64,000 nt of DNA from Populus alba (GCF_005239225.2 NC_133302.1:5518001-5582000); one strand, 5' to 3'. Positions 31,443 through 44,623 are shown, numbered from the stretch's first letter. Numbers and translations: made by a program. Notes: generated by a model from the letters alone, not told the origin.

Positions 31443-32423
31443 TGAAGATGTTATAATCAATCTTGTGCTCCATCAGTAAACAATGATGTAAATAGGCATG
31501 ATGTGCAGGACATGGTTAGAGAGACGAGAAAACTAGTGGAGGAGGAGTACGTGCAGAATAGTTGAAGATCAGTAGTGTAGGCTAGCGCAGGAGCTAGATC
31601 TTCTGAAAGTCTGAAATACAACAAGACTAGAGGAGTTCCATTACCTACTAGCTCTAAGAAGCTAGTGGGTCGAGCATTTGAAGAGGATATGAAGGTGATA
31701 TGGTCTTTGTTAATGGATGATGAAGTCTCAACCATTGACATTTACGGGATAGGGGGAATTGGTAAAACAACAATAATACTACATATCTATAATGAGCTTT
31801 TACGAAGACTAGACATTTGTGATCATGTTTGGTGTGTGACTGTGTCTTAAGATTTCAGCATTAATAGATTACAAAATCTTATTGCCAAGCATCTTTATTT
31901 AGATCTTTCAAGCGAAGATGATGATCTTCGTACATAGAGCTGCTAAATTGTCAAAAGAATTAATGAAGAAACAAAAATAGATTCTCATTTTAGATGATTT
32001 GTGGAACAATTTTGAGCTTCACAAAGTGGAAATTCTTGTCCCATTGAAAGGATGTAAGCTGATTATGACAACTCGATCAAAAATGGTTTATAATCGGATG
32101 ACTTGCCACCACAAAATCAAAGTGAAGCCACTTTCTGAGGGAGAAGCTTGGACTTTGTTCAAGGAGAATCTTGGATGTGACATAATATTTCACCAGAAGT
32201 GGAAGGAATTGCAAAAGCTGTTGCAAGGGAATGTGTTGGTTTGCCATTGAGAATTATTATACCAACAAGAAGCTTGAGGGGAGTGGATGATCTACATGAG
32301 TGGAGCAATACATTGAAGAAATTGAGAGAATCAGGATATAGGGACATGGATGAGAAGGTATTCCATGTATTAAGGGTTAGTTATGCTCAGCTAGGTGATT
32401 TAACACTACAACAATGTCTTTTA

Positions 32424-32714
32424 TGTTAAAAAATCATCTCAATCTAATAGCTTAAACTATTAGGTAAGGTTCCAAGATATGATTTATATTATTCTCTAAC
32501 ACACCCCTTCAAATGAAAGCTTTTTGGGCTTGAAACTTGCATAGGTCCACATTACCTTATACTTAATTTTTATTAAATAAATGGGGATGATGAGATTCGA
32601 ACTCATGACCACTTGATGATTAAGGCTCTGATACCATGTTAAAGCACCATCTCAACCTAAAAGCTTAAGCTGTTAGGTAAGGTTCCAAGATATGATTTAT
32701 ATTATTCTCTAACA
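32424..32714 (-). mobile_element. TRIM element 2, same family
   Basis: 291 bp with 78-bp terminal repeats at 32424-32501 and 32637-32714 and the same primer-binding site (plus-strand 32625-32636). It has the same orientation as TRIM 1 and sits in the RNBS-D coding segment of copy C: the text before it ends in CAATGTCTTTTA, and TCTTGTAC resumes after it. More diverged than element 1, so an independent and possibly older insertion. Confidence 0.87.
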
Positions 32715-34410
32715 TCTTGTACAGTGCATTATTTCCTGAAGATGATGATATTGAAAGGGAGGAGTTGATAGGTTATTTGATCGATGAGGAAATAATTAAA
32801 GGAATGAGGAGCAGGAAAGATGCATTTGACTAAGGCCACACGATGCTTAATAGACTTGAAAATGTCTGCCTATTGGAAACTGCTCAAATGACGTATGTCA
32901 AGATGCATGATGGTAGTAGATATGTCAAGGTCAAGATGCATGATGGTAGTAGATATGTCAAGATGCATGACTTGATTAGGGACATCGCCATCCAAATACT
33001 GCTAGAGAACTCTCAAGGCATGGTTAAAGCAGGTGCACAATTAAAAGAGTTGCTAGATGCAGAGGAGTGGACGAAGAATCTATCGATAGTTTCACTAATG
33101 CAAAACCATATCGAAGAAATTCCTTGCAGCCATTCACCAAGGTGTCCAAATCTGTCAACTATATTTCTACGTGATAATAAAGGGTTGGGATTTATTGCGT
33201 ATTCATTTTTCAAGCAATTGCATGGGCTCAAGTTCCTCGATCTGTGTTGCACAGGTATTGAAAATTTGCCAAACTCTGTCTCTGATTTGGTGAGTCTCAC
33301 AACATTATTGCTCAATGATTGTAAGAAATTAAGACATGTTCCATCATTAAAGAAGCTCAGGGCACTGAAGAAGTTGGCTCTCTCTCGTACTGCCCTTGAA
33401 AATATACCGCAAGGAATGGAATGCCTAACCAACTTGAGGTATCTTAGAATGAATGGATGTGGTGAAAAGGAGTTTACTAGTGGGATATTACCAAAACTCT
33501 CTCACCTGCAAGTCTTTGTACTAGAAGAGTATTTTGAGGATGCTTTGTGCTATCCTTATGAACCGATATTAGTTGTAGGAAAGGAAGTAGGATCCTTGAG
33601 AAATTTGGAAGCTTTGGAATGCCATTTCAAAGGTCTTTCTGACTTCGTGGAGTATCTCACATCTCGGGATGGGATCCTATCATTAAGCACGTATAAAATT
33701 TCAGTAGGAGACGTGGATGAAGATTTGGGCAATGCATTCATAATTTTCCAAGTAAAACAGTTGGGCTGGTTTGAGTATCAACGGAGATAAAGATTTTCAG
33801 CTCAAGTTCTTAAAAGGCATTCAAGGACTGGTTTGTCAATGCAACGATGCAAGAAGTTTATGTGATGTTTTGTCATTAAAGAATGCAACTGAACTGGAGC
33901 ACATCAACATTTGGGATTGCAATAGCATGGAGAGCTTGGTTTCATCTTTTTGGTTCTGCTTTGATCCGCCACCATTGCCATCATATAATGGTATGTTTTC
34001 TGGTCTTAAAGAGTTTTTTTGTTATGGATGTAACAATATGAAGAAGTTGTTCCCACTTGTGTTGCTCCCAAACCTGGAAGTGATTGTGGGAAAATGGAGA
34101 AGATAATAGGAACAACAGATGAAGAAAGTAGCACCTCCAATTCCATCACGGAATTAATACTCCCAAAGTTAATAATTACCAGAACTAAAAAGGATTTGCA
34201 GTGCAAAACTGATTTGCAATTCTCTTAAAAAGATTACTGTAATGTGTTGTGAGAAGCTGAAAAGGATGCCAATTTCTCTTCCGTTGCTTGAAAATGGCCA
34301 ACCATCTGTAATATGTTTGGATACATCCAGAAGAATGGTGGGAAACAGTAATGGAGTGGGAGCACCCTAACACGAAGGATGTCCTTAGTCCCTTTGTAAA
34401 GTTTCTATAG

Positions 34411-35739
34411 GAGGAGACTACTCTACCCTTAATATAATATAATATAGAATTGGATTTTTTTTTCTCAAAATAATTAATATGTAGCATGATGGAATGGTTA
34501 ATTACTCCTTTTATGTATTGTTAATCCTTTCGTTGTAATAATATGTATCCTTCTATGTTGCATCATTTATCAATTCTATCCTTCTGTAAGGATGCTAATC
34601 AATTCAATAATATATCATTATTTCAATTATTTTTGTTAAAAAATAATTTGCAAAACATAATTATGATGAAAATAGTCCTTTAAATCAACGAGGATATTTT
34701 TATTAATTAATATTGAAATTACTTGCATGATGCTTTTGGATTAAAGATGCTCAAAGGGTGGATTTGGATCGGTTTGAAATGGTATTGCCAATTCCATATT
34801 TCAAAGACAAAATCGAAGGACGAACGAAAAGCATAAAGCCCAACACATGGTTAGATGACCGTGTTTGGGAAACACAGTTAAATCTGTATTTTTTAAGTTT
34901 TTTTCTGTCTTTTATAAACAACATAAAAAAAGTAAAAGGATTGGTTAATCAATTCCTCAAGATTTTTTAATTTGTATTTTTCAGTTTTTTCTGTCTTTAT
35001 GAACAACATAAAAAATAAACTAAAAGAATTGGTTAATCCAAAGACGCATGTTTCTAAAGGTTGTTTTTTTTTTCTTTCATTTGATGTTTATGAAGATGTT
35101 AAGTTTAGTTAATATCATATAAATTGTGAAAGGTTCAAAAGCTAGCAGGGCCGCAACAAGGTTGAATTGGTTCTTATGATGAATCTCAATTAAAAAAAAA
35201 AATATCAAAATGAAGTTTTTTACTAGGGCTGATGATGAATCTCAAGGTTGAATTGGTTCTTATGAAGTTTTCTACTGGTGCCTGGTGGTTTTGTCTGAGT
35301 AAAAGGGAGTTATGTAGAAACAAAAAGTGGAGAGAACCTAATGCTAAGTCAAGAGTTCAAGGAAGAGAAACAAAAAGTGGAAGGGATAATTGTGTCGATT
35401 GTTCTCTTGATTTGAGCATATTCTGTATCATTTTTTAGTTGCATGATACCTTCACCTTCATACCCAACTCCTCTTCATCTCTTATTGTTAATAAAAATTT
35501 AGGAGCATGAGAGAACATTTTCACAATGAAGATTAATTCATCTCCATAGAATAATACAGGAAATAGAAGATTAAATCAATAAAAGTAAGGTATTTCATCT
35601 CCAGTGAATTCATCTCTTAGAACATTCTTGAATTCTTGTCAATCCAAATCACAACAAACATCATAAACATGTTAAAAGTATTCTTCTAAAAAATAATCCA
35701 TTCTCATATATATTATCTTCTATCTATCTAGCAAATATG
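34411..35739. other. 3' flank of copy C and intergenic spacer
   Basis: 34500-34660 matches the 3' flank of copy B. Around 35155-35275 a phrase around GGTTGAATTGGTTCTTATGA is locally repeated. A frame at 34758-34970 and one at 35232-35438 have no recognisable domain and no coding bias. No gene or RNA supported. Confidence 0.45.
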
Positions 35740-35789
35740 GGGAGACAAGGAAGTTTTATTTTTTATTAGTGAAAAAAATGGAATGGGAG

Positions 35790-36960
35790 TCACTACCAAG
35801 TATTTTGATCACTAAGAACCCTAACCGGTCTTAGAGATCTAGTACGAGAACTGGTTGCGTAAAAGGAATGTATTAACACCTCAAATACGTCCTATCTAAG
35901 ATAAGCTGTATTGTTTTTTTATTGGATAAAGTCTGAGGTCTTGTCGTGTTTTATAGTTGTTGGTCTATCTATAATTTAAAAAAAGTCTTTCTCGGTAAGG
36001 AGGTCCTTATCTTATTGGGTAAAAACCTAACCATTCTAAAGTTAATAAAAAACTAAAAACCTAACCATTCTAAAGTTAATAAAAAACTATCTTTTTAATA
36101 TTGAGACTACGCCTTACGTATAAGCATGTAATCCTTAAAATTAAAAGAAAACAAAATGATTTTTTTTGGAGTTTTTTAAAAATTTTGGCCTAGTTCTCGT
36201 GGCTTTAATAAACTGGTTATTAAAGTCAAAATGCATGTTAACACATATTTTTTGAGTTTTGGTTGTATGAAATTACAATACGATTTTTTCTTGAGATACT
36301 TGGTCATATGCATGAAAATAATTTTTTTTTAATTTCCTAATATTTTGACAAAAACCGGGTGTTTTAATACTAAATTTGTATCTTTACGGTATAAAATAGA
36401 ATCCAGTATTGAGAAAAATTGCTAGATAGATACACAGAAAAATCAAAATTTTGTTTTAAAAAAGATTTTTGAAAATTTTGAATTTTTTTTGGACTAGATC
36501 GGACCCGGGCCGATCATTTTGGGCTGGGCCCAGCTCGACCCATGTGGCGGGGCTGGACCCAGCAGGCCTAACTGGGTCACTGGCCTAAGCCAGTAACCCG
36601 GCTAGGCAGACAAGAGGCATGCGTGAGCTTCGTGAATTATAATTCACTTTAACAGTAAAGAGCAACAATTACTGTTCAAGTGAATTACAATTCACTTGAA
36701 CAGTAAAACTAAAAAATGAGAACAAATGCATGCAATGAAAGAAAATAATGCAACATGAAGAGAATGTATGAAGCTTACCTGGTAACTGAGACAGATGAAG
36801 ACAATGGCGATGAAACTTCTACGCAGGATCGGTGGTGACTGGTTCTGGAGATGATGAAGACGATCAACGCTGGTTTTGGTCTCAACGATTTCCTCTACTT
36901 ACATTCTTTTCTTTTACTCGTTTTTGTCCCCCTCTTGTGCTGCTCTGTTCCCCTCTCTGT
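35790..36960 (-). mobile_element. Ty3 Ogre/Tat LTR fragment
   Basis: Related in the same orientation to the minus-strand LTR at 59734-62432. 35806-35920 (CACTAAGAACCCTAACCGGT, then AACTGGTTGCGTAAA) matches 59840-59950. 36525-36580 (GGACCCAGCAGGCCT) matches 60770-60805. The palindrome-like AATTCACTTGAACAGTAAA text near 36650-36710 matches 60840-60945. Neither the LTR start nor a primer-binding site is visible, so it is a truncated piece. Confidence 0.5.
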
Positions 36961-37129
36961 TTTTTTTTTTTTTTGCCGCCTTTTGTTCCACTCTCCTTAT
37001 GCTCTCTCTGTTTCTCCTCCCTAGCGTTGGAGAAGAGGAATCCAATGGTGATGCTGGTGCTTTCGTCTGTGGGTTTCTTTTCCCCGCCCTTCTTTCTGTT
37101 GGGTTGGTTGCCATTAATGTGCAGCAAAT

Positions 37130-37560
37130 GGACGACACCATCCATTGACTTTGGCAGCCACCATTATTGAAGAAGAGCTGAAGTTGGCAACCACCATTGT
37201 TGAAGAAGAGCTGAAGTTGGTGGTACCATTCTTGCCTATAAATAGGCATCGAGAGAGAGCAAAGATCAGAGAGAGTAGTGGAAGAAAAGAGAGACAAAGA
37301 GAGAAAGTGGTGTAGCTGCCAAGGGCAGCAACCCTGTTGCCTTGTGCAACAGAGTGTGAGAGCTGGGAGTTGAGTTTGAGGAAAGTGATCCTCCTCCTCG
37401 ATGTATTTGTATTGTATCCTTTCTCTATCTCTAATAATATGGACCTCTCCTGTGGATGTAGGTGATTTGCTAAACCACGTTAAATATTGGGTGTCAGTGT
37501 GCTAAGCCTTCAATGGGCAATTATCACAACACCACTGGTCCGCGCATAGGGGAGCCAGAA
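37130..37560 (+). mobile_element. Possible LTR promoter/leader segment
   Basis: A 35-bp phrase (ATTATTGAAGAAGAGCTGAA) is tandemly repeated, followed by a TATA box in GCCTATAAATAGGCAT at about 37237-37252, a purine-rich GAGAGAGAGC leader, then a run with TAATAATATGG. This layout is typical of a plant LTR U3/R boundary. No matching partner is found in the window, and no TG...CA borders can be fixed. Confidence 0.3.
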
Positions 37561-38738
37561 TCCCCAGCACTCTCTACATCCTTTTCCTTGTTTTGCTGCC
37601 TCTAGTTTTGGAAGCTGATTGCTGAAGACTGTGAAGACGATGGTCAATGCCGCTTCTTGCCTTTGCGTTTTCATCCGCTGATGTTCTTCTCTCTAGGTAT
37701 GCGTCTACTTTGCTTCTGACTATCTACCATGTTGTCCTAATTCTTTGAGATGAAGGAATGAAGATGACGGTGATGCCTGTTGTTAGTGGTCTTTTTCTGC
37801 GTGGTTCTTCTTTTTTCTGCTTGTCTTTGTTCTCCTTATGTGCTCATTGTTTCTCTGGTTCTATCCCCCTCGTCTTCTCTTTGCCTCTGTTCTTAAAGAA
37901 AAGAGAATCACCCTAGTTCCTGGAACCTGCTTCTTGCAGTTGCAGACGAAGATGATAGTGTGGAAGGGCTGTTCCACCAACACTGCTTCCTCTCCTCTGT
38001 TTTTTTCTCTTCGTACTCTCTCCTTTTTCTTTCTCGTTTCCTCTACTCTCCTCTTTGCTCACTCTGCCTCCCTCCTTTTCTTTTTTCTCCCCATGTACTG
38101 TAACGACCCAACCTTTTCAAGGCCAAAGTCGCTGGATTTTTTTTTTTCATCTCGACTTATTCATCATTTCCATTTTTGATTTGTTCTAAAATCTCGTATT
38201 ACCACGAGTTCATACATTATCATTCGTATTCCATTTCAATATTTAATTACTATTTTTTACAGAAGGAATCGAATGACTAATTAAGTGATTTACATGTTCG
38301 TTCATGCATAACTCATATGACCCATAATCTACGAGTATATAATTCTTTTTCGAAATATGTGTGCCACGAAATGAATCTCTTTATGTCCCATATTGGTATG
38401 ATGTACCTGTTCCAACACAAGGTAATTTTGAGCATTATAGACCATTTAAGAAATATAGTAAAACAAGATTAAAGTCACATTTCATCCATGGACCAAAAAG
38501 CATAATTCTTTAATTTCCCTTTACTTATGTCAACACAAACACCACCGTTAATAATCCGTCAATTAACGAGACAATTTCAATACTCAAACCCGATCATTCC
38601 TCTCGGATGTCGTTAGCCGAATTAATGTTTTTCTTTGGTTAAAGCATAACTAGTAGAATGCTTTCATATACTTAGTATATACGAAACGTAGTATACATGA
38701 CCATATTAGTTCTTCTTAAAACTATCTCATAAACTCAA
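37561..38738. other. Repeat-rich spacer with a possible LTR start at 38099
   Basis: 37560-38095 is pyrimidine-rich text without a convincing gene. At 38099 the text TGTAACGACCCAACC resembles the start of many plant Ty3 LTRs. The region continues into the tandem array at 38738. No domain-bearing frame is present. Confidence 0.3.
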
Positions 38739-39850
38739 TCCGACAATCCTCTTTGGAGGCCATTAGTCGAAGTCAATCATTTCTTCATCTTGACATCCAC
38801 TAGGGTGCCATTAACCGTTTCTTTTTCTTCTTCTTCTTCTTCTTCTTCTTCTTCTTCTTCCTTTTCTTTTCTTTTTTCATCACGGTCATCCATTAGGATG
38901 CAATTAGCTGAAGCTCACTAGGGTGCCATTAACCGTTTCTTTTTCTTCTTTTTCTTCTTCTTCTTCCTTTTCTTTTCTTTTTTCATCACGGTCATCCATT
39001 AGGATGCAATTAGCTGAAGCTAATCATTTCTTCATCCTGATTATCCATTTAGAATGCTATTAGCCGAAGGTAGTAATTTCATTATCCCGATTATCCATTT
39101 AGGATGTCATCAGTCATAATTAATCATTTGTTCACCTCGATTATCCACCTAGGATGTTATTAGTCGAAGCTAGTAATTCATACATCTCGGTTATCCATTT
39201 AGGATGCCATATACCAAAGCTAATCATTTAGTCATTCTGGTAATTCATATATGGTGCCATTACCATAGCAAATCATTTATTAATCTCGATGATCCCTTTA
39301 GGATGCCATTTATCGAATGTAAATCATTTATTCATTTTGGTAATTCTTCTATGGTGTCATTACCATAGCTAATCATTCATTAATCTCGATGATCCCTTTA
39401 GGATGCCATTTATCAAATGTACATCATTTATTCATTTTGGTAATTCATCTATGGTGTCATTACCATAGCTAATCATTCATTAATCTCGATGATCCCTTTA
39501 GGATGCCATTTATCAAATCTACATCATTTATTCATTTTGGTAATTCATCTATGGTGTCATTACCATGGCTAATCATTTATTAATCTGATAATTCATCTAT
39601 GGTGTCATTACCATAGTTAATCGTTATCCATTTAGGATGCCACTTACCAAAACTAAGCATTTATTCATCCCAATCATACTTTGGATGCCCATAGTCAGAG
39701 CTAATCAATTGTTTACCCCGGTCATCCCTTCGGATGTCATTAGCCAAAACTAATCAATCGTTTGTTCCGGTCATCCACTCGAATGCCATTAGCAGAAGCT
39801 AATCAATCGTTTGTTCCGGTCATCCACTCGGATGCCATTAGCCGAAGAGG
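38738..39850. repeat. Degenerate ~55-bp tandem array with TTC microsatellites
   Basis: Repeats of a phrase around ATCCATTTAGGATGCCATTAG followed by a CGAAGCTAATCATT-like segment. Locally the unit is a near 100-bp dimer: the text around CATAGCTAATCATTCATTAA recurs at 39364 and 39464. Two TTC microsatellites (about 38824-38862 and 38945-38968) belong to a 110-120 bp local duplication ending at CATCACGGTCATCCATTAGG. No coding capacity. Confidence 0.75.
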
Positions 39851-40616
39851 GTGATCACTAGGGCAACAAGAGACCTTTTTAGAGACCAAGTAGTCAACCT
39901 ACCCTTTCTCTCATGTAAAAAGATTAGAACCTGCCTTTAGGATGTATTCTTCATACACATTGTTTTGCACTCGAGCAAGCCCTTCTTGAAGCATCTTGAA
40001 CTCAAGACTTGTGGGTGACACAATGACCGTCGCTTAGACAATTTTCATTATAGAGTTTATGCAAGAATCAAGATTCATATTTCATCATGCAAGAGTTGCG
40101 ATCATATGTCACCCCTCGAAGGGCGAGTTCATCATATAGATTACATGTTCATACATTTATCATGCATATACCGAGTTGAAAAGTAGGTTCCCTCATATAA
40201 GCTGTGCTACACGTGATTGAAAAAAGATGATGGAAATGAAGAAAGATGTCAGATAAAGGCTCATTATCAAAATGAAGTTGAGAGCATCAAAGGTGAAGTA
40301 GCTAGACTCAGATTTGGCTTGAACAATTGTTGAGCATCAAATGGAAAGGGAATGTCTGCACAACTTTTTGTGGGAACACTGCTTGTCCACGTCCAATTAA
40401 AGTTGCACCTCTCCTTTTCAGTCATGAACAATAGCAACAATGCCTTCAGTCATCAACCAATGACAACCTTTGTTCTTGTTCAGTTGCACTCATTGCCTCT
40501 CCACATCTTCTAATGGCACCAAATGACTGCTAGCCTTTTGTGCATGGTGCATTAGTCTTCTTTAAAGTTACCCCAATTGTGAGCTCAATTCCAGTTCATC
40601 AGCACAAGATGCGGGT
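39851..40616. other. Spacer between arrays
   Basis: No gene, RNA or conserved frame seen. Probably retrotransposon-derived, given the arrays on both sides. Confidence 0.35.
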
Positions 40617-41300
40617 TTGAAAAAAAAACATGATTAGACACTAAACTTCTACGTGGCAAAGCTCTCTTTGTAGAGATTTGATTGTGGATCTGCCAATGGG
40701 GAATGCAAGAGGGGATGTAGTAGTTTCATATGCTTTGAAACTTTCTCCCACCAATGGCACCAACAAAACATTATAGTAGGTAGAAGAGTCAGACCTGGTT
40801 TGAAAATATGACCAGTCATCGAACTTCAACGTGGCAGAGCTCTCTCTACAAAAATCCGTTTATGGCACTGCAAGTTGAGAATGCAAGAGGGGATTTATTA
40901 ATTGCATATGCTATAAATATTTCTCTCATTAGTTTCAGCACGAAGACACTATAGTAGGTTGAAGAGTTAGACCTGGTCTGAAAAACATGAGTAGACATCA
41001 AACTTCAATGTGACAGAGGTCTCTCGGCAGGAATTTGTTTGTGGATCTGCAACTGGTAAATCCAAGAACGGATGTAGTAGTTTCAAATCATCTATAATTT
41101 TCTCCTACCAGTATCGGCATTAAAACACAAAAGTAGGAGAAAAGACAAACCTGGACTAAACAACATGAAGAAGACTGAAACTTCAACATAACAGAACTCC
41201 CTCTACAGGTGGCTGTTTGTTGCACCGTTGATGAGGAATCAAAGAGGCAATAGAAGAGTTTTAGATTCATCAGGTTCTCTTCCAGTTTTGAAAATGTGAG
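40617..41300. repeat. Four-copy tandem repeat, ~182-bp unit
   Basis: Four diverged copies start near 40617, 40798, 40979 and 41155, each opening with a GAAAAA-CATGA-like phrase and containing CAAACTTCAACGTGGCAGAG-related text and AGTAGTTTCA. Spacing is 176-182 bp. Identity is moderate, so the amplification is old. Minus-strand frames across it are incidental. Confidence 0.7.
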
Positions 41301-43362
41301 ATTCCACACGTTTTTGTTTGTGTGCGCTGCCAGGATTACCTAGCTATTGAGAGGTTTCTAGCAGTCCTAAAACAACTACAACAACAATTTAATTAGGTGT
41401 GTGGATTGCCAAAAAAAAACTGAACAGGCTATCAAGATGGAAAAAATTGAAAGTTCTGCTAAGGATTCCAGAACAATGATAAGAGATGAATTAAAAGAAG
41501 ACTCTGGCGGTGGGAAACCTTAATTAGGTGGTTTATCCAAGTCTTGCTGTATCATCAAGTACTCCTATGTCTTTGCCAAAGATATACATTCATTTGCCAT
41601 GTGAGTTTATTTACTAGCATCTACCAGATTCCAAACTTTTGCATGACTCCGAGAAATCTCATGCAACCATTGTTTTCTAGGTGGTATAATCCAGACAAGA
41701 GATGGGATGTCATGGTGGAGTCCTCGGCCATTTCAATTGAACAGTTGAAAGAATTTCAAGAATCGAGTCCGAAAGTTGGTGAGCAAGAGATTAGTGGAGT
41801 CTATGAAGGATGATGTCATTGGCTATATTGTCCCTCGAACATCTTCAGAATGACATGTGATCGAAAATGCTTGGAAAAACATAGATATTGCCAAAAATGC
41901 TGATTCAAGAATGGCGATGAATTGTCAATCATATTGTTATGGAATTTTGCATTTTGTTTTGGGTTCACATCTCTTCCTTTAACGAAACATGTCTTGTTTT
42001 TGTCTCCTTGTTGTTTTGAAATCAACAAATGTTTAGCATTTCATTCTGACAAAATATTTTGATTAAACTCCAACATGCGATAAAGATTAATCAATCTTAA
42101 AGATTAAAAGTGTTTTGATTACATAAATGACTCAATGCTTGTTGAAATGACATGAGGTGACCAAACAAATTTTAAGCCCTTACATGAAATTAAACCACAT
42201 CATGTAGCTAAGTTTCAACAGTATGCATAATGAAACGTAGTGGAGTCAATAGTTATGGACTCTGGAATCATGATTCTTGCAAATCCAAATCATTACACTG
42301 GATGAGGTCAAAATTTATCGGTTCTAACTGACCTTACTTGAAATGAAAAAAGGCCATCTTTGTTATCCCTTCACTTTCTAAAGATTATATCCCTTGTGGT
42401 CCCCATTTGAGCCTGATAGAATATTTCTTTCAAATAAACCCTGAGTAGGTTCACACCTTTTGAGTATGGATAATTGATGTTGATCCTAGGTCTTCGAAAC
42501 TCTCAAACACCTTTTGAGCCTATGAATTTCCTTTCTTTTATAGGCCAAGAACCATAGCCTGTATTACGTGCTTTTAAAAGCCCTTTTTGATCAAGTAAAC
42601 AATTTGAACCATAAGGGTCGTGAATTCATGAATTAAGCTATTGGTTATTATGCATGCTGATAAAATAAGTGCTAAGAAGAGAAACAAACTTTCTTGATAA
42701 AGCCTGAGTTTTGAATTAAGCATCTTGTTTTTTTGAAATTCATAAAAAAAGGTCACCTTATCATAGACCATCAAAAGATATACCCAAAATCAGAGTCTAA
42801 AATGGATACAAAGAACCATGAAAAAAGAAGAAGAAAAAAAGCCATTTTAGTCTTACAATGGGTCAATTTCTTTTCAAAATACATGACAATCAAAGGACTG
42901 TGTATTTCGAATATCGTGTGTTGGATCTTTGATAAAAAAGCTTGCTTTCAAAAGGTCTTTTCAAAAAAGGACATCTCTGATTTCATTTCAACAAATTAGA
43001 CTTTGAATAGACATGATCTTTGAAATATGAGAATTGATTCCAAAACAAGGAAGATTATCGAACACAGAAAAACATCGATTGGGCATGCGAAATCCTTGAT
43101 AGAAATGACATTGACGCTCATCGACACTCCTTGAAAAGTTGAGCAGTTGGGGCAATACAGTGGACCCTGAGAAGGAAAAAAAAGCAGTATTTAGATCAGC
43201 TATGAGGCAATAAAAGATGATTAAAGGATGAATCAGTGAACTAGAGACAATGGTGTTCAAAAAAAGATAATCAATGAACGAGCACATTCAGATCATACTG
43301 GGGGCAATGTTGTTCAAAGACATTCCATGATCTAGTAAACCCCGACAACAATCGAGAAAACA
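41301..43362 (+). mobile_element. Probable 3' internal noncoding region of an Ogre/Tat element
   Basis: No coding frame, but several phrases are of the kind found between integrase and 3' LTR in plant Ty3 Tat/Ogre elements: repeated CCTTTTGAGCCT-like text near 42400-42540 and ACTGGGGGCAATGTTG at 43297. A plus-strand LTR begins at 50398, consistent with this being upstream internal sequence. Assignment is inferential. Confidence 0.4.
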
Positions 43363-43745
43363 AAGATGTACTTGAAGGACATCTTCATATCATCATCTTT
43401 TAAAATATGGCTATCGACCAATGTGGGCATACAGTTGCATTTGAATGAATATCGAAAAGATGTGCACACCACCAAGACTAATGGTGGACCAAAGATGTAC
43501 CTGAAGGAGATTTTCATATCATCATCTTTTGAAACATGGCTATCGATCGATGAGGATACACGAATGAATGAAATTGAATGGGGAAAAGATGCACACCACT
43601 AAGACTGCTTGTGGAACAATGCTGTATTTGAAGGATAATTTCATATTATCATCCTTTGAAACATGGTTATCGATAGATATTATCACACGACTGCATTGAA
43701 TGAATGTCAGAAAGACACCCACCCTAAAGGCTGACTGTGGAACAA
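43363..43745. repeat. Three-copy tandem repeat, ~127-bp unit
   Basis: Copies start near 43363, 43493 and 43618, each with a GATGTACTTGAAGGA-like start, ATCATCATCTTTTGAAACAT and TGGCTATCGATCGATG-like text, and end with a GTGGACC/GTGGAAC phrase. They differ by several indels. Noncoding. Confidence 0.7.
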
Positions 43746-44623
43746 TTTAATTTGAAGCCAAATACACACTTCACCGCATGAGTATGCAGTGATAAAAACA
43801 ACATCATTGATGAGGCTAAGACATTTCTTTTCACAATTTGATTAGAAGAGCTGAGAGGAATCTATTGAGAAGAACACTGAGCATACAACCATGAGCCTTT
43901 GTACTGCAAGCTATAAGGTGCAGGTCTGGATGATTGAATAGTTTCTAAGAAGAATGATGATAACATATACTTGAAGAGTATTGTTTCAACTCATGCAAGT
44001 CCATGACTGATTGGCAATCTAAAATGAGGTTAAACACTAGAAAACCTCTTGAAGGGTGTTGGCAAAACACGCACAATCAATCAAAGGACAATTTTTGAGA
44101 GAATCTAGGAGATGGGTGATTTGTTCGACTCCTTTATGATGAATTGAGCAATACCACACTTGGAAGCATGGTCAAGCTTGAGAAGCAACGAGAGTAGTAA
44201 TCTTCCTGGACAGCCCACTACAGGCACTGCACTTACATTTGAGTGGAAAGCTAGCACATGAATGAACCAGTGAACTGAAAGAATAAATAAAGCTTTGAAT
44301 AACAAACAAAGGCAACCTGTGATGATGGAACATCGCAGAGGGGGGACCTATATTTCAAATCAGGTAAGGATGTATACATGCCATCTAATATCAAAACATT
44401 GCATATATTTTTGATTTCTTGCAGGAAAAATCCTCAATGTAGTCCAGCAGGATTGGGAAAAAAAAGAATCATTGAGCTGACGAACAACAAAGAATCATGG
44501 TTTTGACCCTGAAACGGGGGGAAGATGAGATAAACCCTAACATTAGAGAAGTCTCAAAGAAATAAGAAGATCAACAAAGAAGAGTATTCAATTCGTACCC
44601 TATCATCTTGAAGAAGAAACATA
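43746..44623. other. Retroelement-like spacer before the large array
   Basis: No gene. Contains ACCCTGAAACGGGGGGAAGA near 44507, a purine-rich tract that would suit a retroelement polypurine region but lies far from any LTR. Likely part of the same Ty3 internal region. Confidence 0.35.

Larger units (their letters stand above)
30176..34410 (+). pseudogene. BED-NBS-LRR copy C, pseudogene
   Basis: 30176-30284 is the rest of the S exon split by the Copia element. The main exon starts at 30461 after a CTATAG acceptor and shows the BED finger (CKFC, IKWHLSREEGH), the P-loop region with Ile for Met and Val (YGIGGIGKTT near 31744), LDDLW with a preceding stop, RNBS-D, MHD and LRRs, ending like copy A (EEWW, WEHPN). 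It is broken by a TGA at 30911, a TAG near 31115, a TRIM insertion at 31153, further stops near 31564, 31848 and 31978, a second TRIM at 32424 and a TAA near 32831. Frame shifts follow around 33790 and 34090. The MHD-coding segment is tandemly duplicated. It cannot encode a receptor. Confidence 0.9.

Noticed and set aside
36832..38179. Several open frames of 90-127 residues on both strands
   Set aside because: They follow pyrimidine-rich low-complexity text of an LTR fragment and show no domain or consistent coding bias.
42733..43602. Frames of 66-99 residues near 42.6-43.6 kb
   Set aside because: No domain, overlap on both strands, and part of the region is a 127-bp tandem repeat.
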